Assembly: GCA_028710685.1 (NCBI GenBank)
Contig: JAQTTQ010000007.1
Coordinates: 1 to 42,071, forward strand
Source of the DNA: Candidatus Omnitrophota bacterium
GTDB taxonomy: Bacteria > Omnitrophota > Gorgyraeia > Gygaellales > Profunditerraquicolaceae
Length of the DNA: 42,071 nucleotides
Direction of reading: 5' to 3'
Positions 15,042 to 23,448 of the stretch are shown one piece after another. Under the pieces are notes generated by a model that saw only the letters and a program-made list of their open reading frames with translations, had not been told where the DNA came from and ran no database searches. The stretch's first letter is position 1. Every line of letters starts with the position of its first letter. Both the position numbers and the translations under genes were made by a program.

Positions 15042-15695
15042 TTAACCTAGCTCTTTCTCTATTTTATTTATAAGTTCCCCTGTCTCCCTAATCAAGAGAG
15101 CAGGCAAAAAATGCGACATTTCTGCCTCCTGTTTCAGGCTTTTTAAGCTGCCTAACAATCTTTTCAATGTAACAAGGCGCCTCTTTTCCTGGGCCTCCTC
15201 AGGCTCTAATTCTTTCCTTTGCCTGATGAGCGCGGTTAATCCTTTTCTCACCTCTTGCGTATCTTTCCCGTGCTCGAGAACATCTTTCTTTAGCCTAGAG
15301 TAATCCTCTTCGTCGATATCCTTTTTATTCTTTGCCTTGCGCAGTAGATCAACTGCCTCATAGGTAGGCAGTTTAGCGGTATTTACAGATTCGGCATAAT
15401 CTCCCTTAAGATAGGCCGGCTCTTCTTTCTCCAGGAAATAATAAGAACGCAAAAGTTTCATTGCCGTGACCTTCTTGATGCCGACCTCTTTGGCCGTATA
15501 GGCCTCAAAGGTGGCAAATCCCCACTCCTTATAGAGCTTGTCCTTAAGGACGCAGTAGAGCGAACGCCCTAGATTAATCCAGGATGATTTGAAATTCCTA
15601 GCGCTCTCTAGGACATGATAACGCAACGAACCTTCATCTAAGGAGGCCATTTTATTCTCGATAGCTTCAAGAGATTTTGTCTTATGTGCTTCCAT
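15042..15695 (-). CDS. Unrecognised helical, highly charged protein
   Basis: 217 residues, soluble, no signal peptide, no cysteine motif. It is rich in Lys/Glu with predicted long helices, e.g. KKVTAMKLLRSYYFLEKEEP and DVLEHGKDTQEVRKGLTALI. The central part WGFATFEAYTAKEVGIKKVT looks like a small helical, perhaps HTH-like, segment, and the C-terminal 60 residues could form a coiled coil. It lies between the acyl-CoA synthetase and the AsmA-like gene, sharing one base with the latter. No function is proposed. Confidence 0.75.
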   Translation of the reverse strand: MEAHKTKSLEAIENKMASLDEGSLRYHVLESARNFKSSWINLGRSLYCVLKDKLYKEWGFATFEAYTAKEVGIKKVTAMKLLRSYYFLEKEEPAYLKGDYAESVNTAKLPTYEAVDLLRKAKNKKDIDEEDYSRLKKDVLEHGKDTQEVRKGLTALIRQRKELEPEEAQEKRRLVTLKRLLGSLKSLKQEAEMSHFLPALLIRETGELINKIEKELG

Positions 15696-16774
15696 CAGTT
15701 TTTATCCTTAAAGATCCTTTCCAGGCCTTTTCCGAAATCCTTAAACTTTTCAATATTATCAGTTACCTTCCTGATTAAGTCAGCGGGGTTTTGAAGGGCA
15801 AGGTTTTTGGCAGCCGAGAGTAGAATTATCTTCTTAAGTTCCTTGGGATTAAAGCTGGGACGGTCTAATTTAGTCTTTACCTTAAATTCTAATGCAAGGT
15901 CTCCTTTTGCATCGGTAAATAAGTCCAGGGCGCTCTTGGTAATGTCAAGAGAGGTAACTTGCACATCCTCCTGGCGCGCAGGCTGCGCATAAACTAAATC
16001 CGAGAGCTTAAAATTAGTTATAATCTCTAAATCGTTATTTTGCGAACTAAATACCGACCTAATATTAAGCCTTGCCGAATCCAGCTGCCTGTCAGAAATA
16101 AAATTCCCGTAGTATGGGCTAAAGTAGGTTAAATCCAAATCCTGCAGCCTTAAAACAGCATCCATGTCCTTAGGCACGAAATCAATCCATCCAGAAAAGT
16201 TAATATCCCCTATTTTAGTTGAACTTAAATTAAGAAAACTTGCCGCAACCTTAAAATTTGCCTTCATAGAGTTCACCGGGAAAAGCACCTTGGAGATATC
16301 CGCATTTATGGAAGTTAATACGGTCTTAAAGCCCCGGCGGTCAACCTTCTTATCGATAAACACAACCGTGCCGTTTCTTATAGTTAAACCGGCTAAATAT
16401 ACCTTTGGTGCCTGCCCCTTTAAGCCAAGTTGCGGAATATTAATTTTACCTTCGGCAGACTGCTCAAGTACAATCACCGGATTAACCAAGCTTACCCTGC
16501 TTAAAACAACCTTACCGGCGAGAAATCCCAAAAGGCTGGGTGAAACCGAAATCTTATCGGCCTGGAATAACTCACCTGCCTTAAGCTTGATTAAATTAAC
16601 CGTTAAGGGGACAGTAATATTTACCTTGTCGATGCTCGCCTTAACCTTAAGGGACTGCTCAATCTGCCCGACTATTATTCCCTTGGCAAAATAAGAAAAT
16701 GCCAAATTTAGGATAACAAATAAGACAATTACCGCAAGGATAACTGCAATTAAGATCTTAAAAAATTTTTTCAT
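15695..16774 (-). CDS. AsmA/DUF748-like inner-membrane-anchored periplasmic protein
   Basis: 359 residues: an N-terminal membrane anchor (KILIAVILAVIVLFVILNLA) and a long beta-rich region typical of AsmA-like bridge proteins, e.g. VSLVNPVIVLEQSAEGKINI and LAGLTIRNGTVVFIDKKVDR. The short helical C-terminus ends GKGLERIFKDKN. Such proteins are linked to lipid transport or envelope homeostasis between inner and outer membranes. Its size fits the small AsmA-like class rather than the >600-residue AsmA/TamB class. Assignment is by pattern only. Confidence 0.65.
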   Translation of the reverse strand: MKKFFKILIAVILAVIVLFVILNLAFSYFAKGIIVGQIEQSLKVKASIDKVNITVPLTVNLIKLKAGELFQADKISVSPSLLGFLAGKVVLSRVSLVNPVIVLEQSAEGKINIPQLGLKGQAPKVYLAGLTIRNGTVVFIDKKVDRRGFKTVLTSINADISKVLFPVNSMKANFKVAASFLNLSSTKIGDINFSGWIDFVPKDMDAVLRLQDLDLTYFSPYYGNFISDRQLDSARLNIRSVFSSQNNDLEIITNFKLSDLVYAQPARQEDVQVTSLDITKSALDLFTDAKGDLALEFKVKTKLDRPSFNPKELKKIILLSAAKNLALQNPADLIRKVTDNIEKFKDFGKGLERIFKDKN

Positions 16775-16801
16775 TCATTAAACCCTTAAATTAAATACAG
16801 C

Positions 16802-17644
16802 CTAAAAAATAACGGTCTTATCTTTAAACCTGAATACTCGATGTTCGATATAAGCGCGCAGGGCATCGGAAAGAGCCCTCTTCTCTAAATTCCTCCCCTT
16901 TAGGAGAAGCGCCCTTAAATCATCTTTGTGCGATATCACCTCCACTGCCTGGGCAATAATCGCTCCGGTATCAAGCCCTGCCGTGACAAAATGGCTGGTT
17001 GCCCCGATTACCTTAACCCCTCTGTTTAATGCCTGTTGATAGGGATTCTTCCCCTTAAACGAAGGAAGAAACCCATGGTGTATATTTATAATGTCGTTGC
17101 CGAAAGACTTAATAAAATGCGGGGATAGCACCAGCATATAACGGGCAAGGGCCAGAAAATCAACAGAACCCTTGGTTAAAGATATTATCTCCTTTTCCCT
17201 CCTGTTGCTCTTATTTGCCGGTATAAAATAAAAAGGCACATTATGCTGCTTAACTAACTTGCCATGCCCCTCGAAATTACTAATTACAAAAGGAATATTA
17301 ACGCCCAACTCTCCTCTCTTATAAAGATAAAGTATCTCGGCGAGGCAATGGTCAGGCTTAGAGACAAGTACGCCCATAGATAAGGGTATTCCTTTTTCAT
17401 AGAGCCTTGCCCTGGCCTTAAAATATCTGGCAACCCTACCTAAACCTTCTTTCAATTTGCCTATGTTACATGTCTTATTTTCCGTTATAAACTCAACCCG
17501 CATAAAGAAATAACCTCCCTGGGGGTCAGAGGAATACTGGTCAAGGGTAATAATATTGCCCGTAGATTTAAATATGAAATCCGAGACCCTGGCCACTATT
17601 CCCTTCTGGTCCCTGCACTGCAAAAGAAGAATATAGGTATTCAT
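16802..17644 (-). CDS. purU: PurU-like formyltetrahydrofolate deformylase
   Basis: 280 residues with two domains: an N-terminal ACT domain (LLQCRDQKGIVARVSDFIFK) and a formyltransferase-fold catalytic domain with IINIHHGFLPSFKGKNPYQQ and ATSHFVTAGLDTGAI. The Asn/His/Asp triad of the formyl-hydrolase fold is present (NIHH, LDTG). PurU hydrolyses 10-formyl-THF to formate and THF, balancing one-carbon pools. Length matches PurU (about 280). It sits 3 bases downstream of plsC. Misannotation as PurN is unlikely given the ACT domain. Confidence 0.92.
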   Translation of the reverse strand: MNTYILLLQCRDQKGIVARVSDFIFKSTGNIITLDQYSSDPQGGYFFMRVEFITENKTCNIGKLKEGLGRVARYFKARARLYEKGIPLSMGVLVSKPDHCLAEILYLYKRGELGVNIPFVISNFEGHGKLVKQHNVPFYFIPANKSNRREKEIISLTKGSVDFLALARYMLVLSPHFIKSFGNDIINIHHGFLPSFKGKNPYQQALNRGVKVIGATSHFVTAGLDTGAIIAQAVEVISHKDDLRALLLKGRNLEKRALSDALRAYIEHRVFRFKDKTVIF

Positions 17645-17647
17645 ATT

Positions 17648-18370
17648 TTATTTCCTTTCGCTATTTATACTATTGAAAACCTTATCCCTTAATTCTGAAA
17701 AATCTCCCGGCCCAAAGGAAGATGTCTCAACGGGAGGCAAGACAGTAACACTGGCTAAAACTTTTGATTTAAATATCCAGCTTCCTTTGGGGATTGCATC
17801 ACGGGTCCCTTTTATACAAATAGGGAGAATAGGCCTCTTCTCTTTTATCGCCAGCTTAAATGCCCCATTCTGGAAAACATTCATTTCCTCAGTTTCGCTG
17901 CGTGTGCCTTCTGGAAAAAATAGCACCGACATATCTTTTCTCAGCCACTCAGCCGCTTCACGGTAAACCTTTTTAATACTGGAATATTCCCCGCGGGCAA
18001 GCTTTATATGTTGGGTAAGCGAAAGGCACCATCCGATAAATGGTACTTTAAACAAGCTCTCCTTGGCAACCCATTTGAATTGCATTCTTGTCTTATAGAG
18101 AACAACGATATCGGCCATACTCTCATGGTTGGCGATAGCAACATAAACCCTGCCGTAATCAATGTTCTCAAGCCCTTTGATTTCAAATTTCCAAAATGGA
18201 TTTAAGCGGATAATGGCATCCGACCACCAAAAACACTGCATGTGGGCGATTTTTCTCTTTTTATCAATAGTATAAAGAACGGCCCACAAAAAGAAGACTA
18301 CAAAAGCAAGCGCCATAGTTAATATTATATTGTAGATCCAAATGGCGATAGAAAGGAATATTTTAAGCAT
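17648..18370 (-). CDS. plsC: PlsC-like 1-acyl-glycerol-3-phosphate acyltransferase
   Basis: 240 residues. An N-terminal membrane segment (residues about 10-35) is followed by the acyltransferase motif NHESMAD (HX4D), the substrate-binding block FFPEGTRSE and the PILPICIKGTRDAI segment. It acylates lysophosphatidate at the inner membrane, making phosphatidate. It lies between the aldehyde dehydrogenase and purU. The family is broad, so transfer to another hydroxyl acceptor, for instance in a lipid-linked product of the same directon, is possible but unsupported. Confidence 0.85.
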   Translation of the reverse strand: MLKIFLSIAIWIYNIILTMALAFVVFFLWAVLYTIDKKRKIAHMQCFWWSDAIIRLNPFWKFEIKGLENIDYGRVYVAIANHESMADIVVLYKTRMQFKWVAKESLFKVPFIGWCLSLTQHIKLARGEYSSIKKVYREAAEWLRKDMSVLFFPEGTRSETEEMNVFQNGAFKLAIKEKRPILPICIKGTRDAIPKGSWIFKSKVLASVTVLPPVETSSFGPGDFSELRDKVFNSINSERK

Positions 18371-18376
18371 AGTATT

Positions 18377-19861
18377 TTAAAAACCGTACCAATAGTTAAC
18401 TAGGGGCTTACCCTCATTTGAATGATCAATTATTATATTCTTAAGCCGGGTATATTCTAAAAGGCCATCCCGGCCAAGTTCCTTGCCAAAACCGCTCTGC
18501 TTGAACCCACCGTAAGGAAGCTGGTCATAAAACATGCCGTAGGTATTTATCCATATTGTCCCGGCATTAATCTTTTTAGCCACTTCTTCAGCAAGCCCTA
18601 GATCTTTACTCCAGATACAAGCCGCCAGGCCAAAATCGGAAGAATTAGCCAACTCCACTGCTTCCTTTGAATCAGAAAAACTTCCAACTATAGCTACCGG
18701 CCCAAAAACCTCTTCTTTAAATATATGCATATGCGGTTTGACATTGCCGATAACCGTAGGCTCAAAAAAATACCCGTTTTTAAGCTCCGCATCCTGAGGA
18801 ATCTTTCCGCCACACAAAATTCTTGCCCCCTCTGTCTTAGCCTTCTCCAGGTAGGCAATAATTTTCTTGCGCTGGCTATCGGTAACTAAAGGGCCCATTT
18901 GGGTCTCATGGTTATCCGATAAACCTAATTTTATAGCCTTAGCCTTGCTTACAAAACTAGCCACAAATTGGTCATAGATCTTTTCCTGGACAAGGATGCG
19001 CGACATAGCTGTACACATCTGTCCTTGATTTAAGAAAACCGAACAAAGAGAACTGTTTACCGCCGTTTCGATATCAACATCCGCAAAAACCAAGCTTGCA
19101 GATTTGCCTCCCAACTCCAAAAGAAGCTTCTTAACGCTTGAAGATGTATACCTGAGGATTTCTTTGCCCACTTCCAGGCTGCCGGTAAAAGAAACCATGT
19201 CTATTCTCTTATCGCAGCAAAGTATCTGCCCAGACTTTGCCCCGCTTGCATTGATAATATTCACCACCCCAGGAGGCATTCCTGCCTCATGAATAATCTT
19301 GCCCAATTCAAAGGCAGTAAGCGGGGTTATACTGGAAGGCTTTAATATTACGGTATTGCCCGCTGCAAGGGCAGAAGCCAGCTTCCATGAAGCAATTAAA
19401 AGCGGGTAATTCCACGGGATAATTAAAGATACTACCCCTACGGGCTCACGCAACAAAACTGCCCCTGCCTCTTGCGCAGGAGCTAAAGTTTCATTAATAA
19501 GATAATTCTCAAGATTATTAGCAGCATGCTCAAAAGTTTTAGCAGCAGAAGGCACATCCATAAAGGTTGTCTCTTTTATAGGCTTACCCGTGCTCTCTGT
19601 TTCAATCCTTGCCAGCTCTTCTGCCTTATTAAGGATACCCTCAGCGATCCTAAGAATAACAGCCTTACGCTCCTTGAGAGAAAAACCCCTCCAGGCTCCT
19701 TTATCAAAAGCCTTCCGGGCACTCTCAACAGCCAGGTCAATTTCTTTTTCTGAAGCCAGGAAAACTTGGGCAATAACCTTGCCGGTAGAAGGATTGAGGA
19801 CATTCTGCCTCTCCCTAGTCTCAACAAACTCTCCGTTTATATATAAAGGGGCACAATTCAT
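18377..19861 (-). CDS. NAD(P)-dependent aldehyde dehydrogenase
   Basis: 494 residues, ALDH superfamily. Motifs: IPWNYPLLIASWKLASALAA, NTVILKPSSITPLT, VSFTGSLEVG (Rossmann turn), LLLELGGKSASLVF (catalytic Glu), LNQGQMCTAMSRIL (nucleophile Cys), EEVFGPVAIV and YGGFKQSGFGKELG. It oxidises an aldehyde to an acid; the closest subgroup looks like betaine-/lactaldehyde-type enzymes. The start overlaps the aldolase stop by four bases, so its substrate is plausibly the aldehyde released by that aldolase. Confidence 0.92.
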   Translation of the reverse strand: MNCAPLYINGEFVETRERQNVLNPSTGKVIAQVFLASEKEIDLAVESARKAFDKGAWRGFSLKERKAVILRIAEGILNKAEELARIETESTGKPIKETTFMDVPSAAKTFEHAANNLENYLINETLAPAQEAGAVLLREPVGVVSLIIPWNYPLLIASWKLASALAAGNTVILKPSSITPLTAFELGKIIHEAGMPPGVVNIINASGAKSGQILCCDKRIDMVSFTGSLEVGKEILRYTSSSVKKLLLELGGKSASLVFADVDIETAVNSSLCSVFLNQGQMCTAMSRILVQEKIYDQFVASFVSKAKAIKLGLSDNHETQMGPLVTDSQRKKIIAYLEKAKTEGARILCGGKIPQDAELKNGYFFEPTVIGNVKPHMHIFKEEVFGPVAIVGSFSDSKEAVELANSSDFGLAACIWSKDLGLAEEVAKKINAGTIWINTYGMFYDQLPYGGFKQSGFGKELGRDGLLEYTRLKNIIIDHSNEGKPLVNYWYGF

Positions 19862-20859
19862 CGTATTTTAACTTCCTTAAATAAAGCAAAAAGCCTGGTA
19901 AAGGGCACATACCATTTTGAGAGTTGTCCTAACTGGCCGGATAATTTCATCCTTCCCTGGGTTACGGCAACAAAAGAATCTAATTTTCCTAAAAATACCT
20001 GTTCCCAAACTTCCCGGGGCGCGGAAATGACAAACGGGGCGTCTGCATCCAGGTCAAGCCTCACAATTTTTCCTTTTTCAAAGTTAAATTTATAAACCTT
20101 ATCCGAACCATCAAGCTTGATAGCCAGCTTGACGGTAAGATTCAGTTCTTCGCCTTTTCTGGCAATCAGCTCATCCTTATTAACCAAATCAACTATTGCC
20201 TGTATATGTTCCCTTGAAAACATAGGCAGGCTTAAATTTAGCGATAAATCTGATTTTAAGGCCTTATCCAAATCATCCAGGATATCGCTTTTGAAAATCC
20301 TTGCTATAGCCGTAGTGCGCACTGCCTCCTCTAAGGCCTCAATCAGGCTCATGGCATCGCAAAATTTATCTGCCAAGGCTACAGCCCCGTGGTTTTTTAA
20401 TACCACGAGGTTATTTGTTTTAAGCGCGGCAATAACCGGCTGGGGGCTTACCACTGTCGGGGTATCCTGCTCAATCACAGGAATCGTACCTAAATAAAAC
20501 TTTGTCTCAAAGGTCAGTGCCTTGAGGTCGGAGGTTACTGCAAAATAACCGTTAGTTAAGGGGGGATGGGCATGTATTACTACATTCGCTTTAAAGTTTT
20601 TATAAACTAAAGAGTGCAGCGGTAATTCTGAGCTTGGCTTAATGGAGGAATATACCTTTCCGGTATTTAAATTTACCCTCACGATATCCTTATGCCTTAG
20701 CTCCCCCAAAGAAGTGCCGGTTGCGGTAATAAGTATATTTTCATCATCCAGGCGGGCACTAATATTCCCGGATTTAGCTACCGCCAGCCGAGCCTGATAA
20801 AGCCGGCTGCCTACCCTTATAATCTCTTTTCTTAACTTAAGTTCTTTTCCAAAATTCAT
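19858..20859 (-). CDS. Class II aldolase fused to a C-terminal SCP2-like domain
   Basis: 333 residues. Residues 1 to about 200 are a class II aldolase/AraD/FucA domain: AKSGNISARL (phosphate loop), SSELPLHS (catalytic Glu), VVIHAHPP (metal His pair) and LVVLKNHGAVALAD (third His). Residues about 215-333 resemble an SCP2 sterol/lipid-carrier domain (FVISAPREVWEQVFLGKLDS, then AVTQGRMKLSGQLGQL), an unusual partner. FucA-type aldolases cut sugar 1-phosphates to DHAP and an aldehyde. It overlaps both neighbours by four bases: the isomerase upstream and the aldehyde dehydrogenase downstream. Confidence 0.85.
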   Translation of the reverse strand: MNFGKELKLRKEIIRVGSRLYQARLAVAKSGNISARLDDENILITATGTSLGELRHKDIVRVNLNTGKVYSSIKPSSELPLHSLVYKNFKANVVIHAHPPLTNGYFAVTSDLKALTFETKFYLGTIPVIEQDTPTVVSPQPVIAALKTNNLVVLKNHGAVALADKFCDAMSLIEALEEAVRTTAIARIFKSDILDDLDKALKSDLSLNLSLPMFSREHIQAIVDLVNKDELIARKGEELNLTVKLAIKLDGSDKVYKFNFEKGKIVRLDLDADAPFVISAPREVWEQVFLGKLDSFVAVTQGRMKLSGQLGQLSKWYVPFTRLFALFKEVKIR

Positions 20860-21782
20860 CTTTTAATCTCCATACGGATATGCTTAGTTATTAAATTACC
20901 GGGAGTAATATCAAAGGCAGGGTAATATCCTTTAGCCCCTTTCGGAGCCAGCCTTAATCCCCGGTATTCCAGCATCTCCTTATCCGGGCGGATTTCTATC
21001 TTTATCTCCTTACCGCTTTTTTTATCCGAGGGAGGAGGGCATATAACATAAAAGGGGATCTTAAAATACCTAGCCGTAACCGCAATCTGATATGTGCCGA
21101 TCTTATTGGCAATATCTCCGTTTAAAGCCAAATGGTCTGCCCCTACGATTACCTTATTTACTTTTTTAAGCGACATTACCGAAGCCACCATATTATCAGT
21201 AATCAAGGTAACATCAAAACCCGCCCTTTTTAGCTCCCAGGCAGTAAGCCTGGAACCCTGCATATAAGGGCGCGTCTCGGTGGCAAAGAATTTTATGGTT
21301 TTGCGCTGTTTCTTAGCTATAGCTGCGATTAAGGGCATAAGTCCGCTTATGTTACAGTGGGTTAAAACAACATCCCCGTCTTTTAAGAGCCTTGCCGACT
21401 CCTCTGCCTGCGCAAGCCTGCTATATTTTAAACCCTCAAGAAAACCTAATATACATTTTTCTAAAGGCGCTTTGCCATTCGACCAGCTTAATACCATATC
21501 GGTTAAAGACTTAAATGATAATGTCGGGCGGGTCTTGTTAATCTCTGCGGCAACATTTGCCAATTCCTTGCCTCTTCCCTGTTTAAGCAGCTGAAGGAAA
21601 ATATACATCACCAGAAGCACCTGGCCAACCGCACGCGTCTTCATATCCTTAATTGCCTTGCAGGCTTGCCGGTAATGATGCGCCTTTATATAAACGAGCT
21701 CCTGCGGCAGCCTAGTCTCATCGAGTATATAGATAATCTTTCCTTTTAGCTGGATTGGCCAGAATAACGGCGAAAATTTCAT
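20856..21782 (-). CDS. MtnA-like sugar-1-phosphate isomerase (eIF-2B alpha/beta/delta family)
   Basis: 308 residues. It shows the family blocks DETRLPQELVYI near the start, LTHCNISGLMPLIA containing the catalytic Cys, ATETRPYMQGSRLTAWEL, and VGADHLALNGDIANKIGTYQ containing the catalytic Asp. It ends FDITPGNLITKHIRME, as MtnA does. MtnA converts methylthioribose-1-phosphate (or 5-deoxyribose-1-phosphate) to the ribulose form. Length is a little short of MtnA (about 345). Four-base overlaps on both sides couple it to the phosphorylase and the aldolase. A ribose-1,5-bisphosphate isomerase role is the main alternative. Confidence 0.85.
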   Translation of the reverse strand: MKFSPLFWPIQLKGKIIYILDETRLPQELVYIKAHHYRQACKAIKDMKTRAVGQVLLVMYIFLQLLKQGRGKELANVAAEINKTRPTLSFKSLTDMVLSWSNGKAPLEKCILGFLEGLKYSRLAQAEESARLLKDGDVVLTHCNISGLMPLIAAIAKKQRKTIKFFATETRPYMQGSRLTAWELKRAGFDVTLITDNMVASVMSLKKVNKVIVGADHLALNGDIANKIGTYQIAVTARYFKIPFYVICPPPSDKKSGKEIKIEIRPDKEMLEYRGLRLAPKGAKGYYPAFDITPGNLITKHIRMEIKR

Positions 21783-22528
21783 TTCCCCTCTAGTTTTCTT
21801 ACTGTCTCTAAGGCAATCTTTAAAATATTTGCCTCTGCCATATAATACATCGGGTTCATGAAGCCCATCTCTCCCGTAACCACATTATCGCTCACCGCTA
21901 AAATTGAACCGGCTTTAATATTGTAAATCTGGGCGATAGTAAGAAGAGTTGCAGAAACCATATCAACTGCCAAGGCCCCCTCCTTGCGCTTTGCCTCCAC
22001 TATCTCGCGGGTCTCCCGTAAGAGCGCATCTGTGGTCCAGGCCTTGCCGCGATGGATATTAACACCCATTTCCTTTCCTGCTTCATATAAGGTATCGACG
22101 ATCTTTTTATCGGCAACCGTCTTAAAGTCTTTATCAACGTAATAAGGCGTAACCCCATCACCGCGGATAACCTCATCTACTACGAATATATCTCCGACTT
22201 TAATATTTTCATCCAAAGAACCAGCGGTGCCGACTCGGATAATATTTTGAATCTGGGCATTGCACATAACTTCGGTAGTAATGGAGGTATCGGTAGAAAA
22301 CCTTCCTCCGTTAACCGCGGTTATCTTTATCCCTTCAACCGTGCCAGTGTACATAGAATACTCCATAAAGGTAAAGTTCTTCACCGGGTTATCAAATTTC
22401 TTTAATAAAACATCCAGCCTGTCCCTTGGCCCGGGGACGATTGCATACTTGCCTACATCCTGCGGCCTAAGCTGCACCATCTCCGTTAAATCCTTCCCCG
22501 TTAGATGTACCTCCTTTTGCATCTGCAT
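21779..22528 (-). CDS. Purine/uridine phosphorylase-family nucleoside phosphorylase
   Basis: 249 residues, PNP_UDP_1 fold, closest in pattern to uridine phosphorylase: YAIVPGPRDRLDVLLKKFDN (phosphate loop), NIIRVGTAGSLDENIKVGDI (phosphate Arg) and AVDMVSATLLTIAQIY at the ribose site. The usual ribose-binding E-M-E is D-M-V here, so recognition of the sugar may differ. It would release a base and give a (deoxy)ribose-1-phosphate. It begins the phosphorylase-isomerase-aldolase-dehydrogenase set, overlapping the isomerase by four bases. Confidence 0.85.
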   Translation of the reverse strand: MQMQKEVHLTGKDLTEMVQLRPQDVGKYAIVPGPRDRLDVLLKKFDNPVKNFTFMEYSMYTGTVEGIKITAVNGGRFSTDTSITTEVMCNAQIQNIIRVGTAGSLDENIKVGDIFVVDEVIRGDGVTPYYVDKDFKTVADKKIVDTLYEAGKEMGVNIHRGKAWTTDALLRETREIVEAKRKEGALAVDMVSATLLTIAQIYNIKAGSILAVSDNVVTGEMGFMNPMYYMAEANILKIALETVRKLEGK

Positions 22529-22542
22529 ATTAATTTCTCCTT

Positions 22543-23448
22543 TTAAGATAACAGCCTTGACAAATTAATCCCAAGAATATTCTCCTTATCCTCTTGGGAT
22601 ATCTTCAAATCCCTGATCGCCTGCATACTGACAGCGGGGTCTTTTTTTGCCGGATAATCGCTGCCCCATAAAATATGCCTCGGACCTAATAATTCAAGGG
22701 CTGCGCTAAAATTTGCCTCAGTTTTATCTCCCGAAGTATCCACATAAATATTCTTTAAATAATCCGTAGGGTTTCCTTTTAAATCTTTGACAAATTCTAC
22801 TGAACGCAGCATCTGATATGTTGAATCGAACCTCCCGGTTAAATGAGGCGTTACTCCGCCGAAGTACCCAAAGATGAATTTTACCCCGTAATCACGCAGA
22901 ATATCGGACATCAAAAGTTTGCCGATACAAATGGTGGTATCAAAAATATATTCGATTACCGGGGTCAGAAGAGGATCCTTAACCCGCTCAAAACCAATAG
23001 GGTTTACAATTTGAGAATGCACAAAAACCGGAATGTTTTTATCCTGCGCTATTTTATAAACCTGAAGGAACCTAGCATCATCAAGGTAAATTCCGTTATA
23101 ACTGGTTGCCAGGGATATTGCCTTAAAGCCCAGCTCTTCGGTTGAACGCTTAAGCTCCTTAATCATATCCGGTTCATGGTCAATGGGAAGTATGGCAGCC
23201 CCGATAAATCTGTCAGGGTATTTTCTTATTATCCTGCTTACGTGGTCATTAAATATGCGGACAACTTCGGATATGCTCCCTAATTTTAAGTGGGCATCGG
23301 ATGTGGGATATGATAAAACTGCCTTATTGATACCTGCCCCATCCATAACCCTAAGCTGGGATTCTATCTCTCCCCAGCCTTTATGGTAAAAATGGGCATT
23401 ATTAATAATGCCTTCCGGCAGCCAGTGGCTATGCGCATCAATTACCAT
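22543..23448 (-). CDS. Amidohydrolase-2 family protein (ACMSD-like)
   Basis: 301 residues, PF04909-type TIM barrel. Metal motif DAHSH (His6, His8), VFVHSQ and the late Asp in ILWGSDYPAK are present. The usual H-x-GG motif is replaced by FGYFGGVTPHLTGR, so the His that activates water in ACMSD-type enzymes is Tyr here. The family includes aromatic decarboxylases and lactone hydrolases. It shares one base with the upstream 131-residue gene. A role in trimming an aromatic acid is conceivable but not shown. Confidence 0.8.
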   Translation of the reverse strand: MVIDAHSHWLPEGIINNAHFYHKGWGEIESQLRVMDGAGINKAVLSYPTSDAHLKLGSISEVVRIFNDHVSRIIRKYPDRFIGAAILPIDHEPDMIKELKRSTEELGFKAISLATSYNGIYLDDARFLQVYKIAQDKNIPVFVHSQIVNPIGFERVKDPLLTPVIEYIFDTTICIGKLLMSDILRDYGVKFIFGYFGGVTPHLTGRFDSTYQMLRSVEFVKDLKGNPTDYLKNIYVDTSGDKTEANFSAALELLGPRHILWGSDYPAKKDPAVSMQAIRDLKISQEDKENILGINLSRLLS

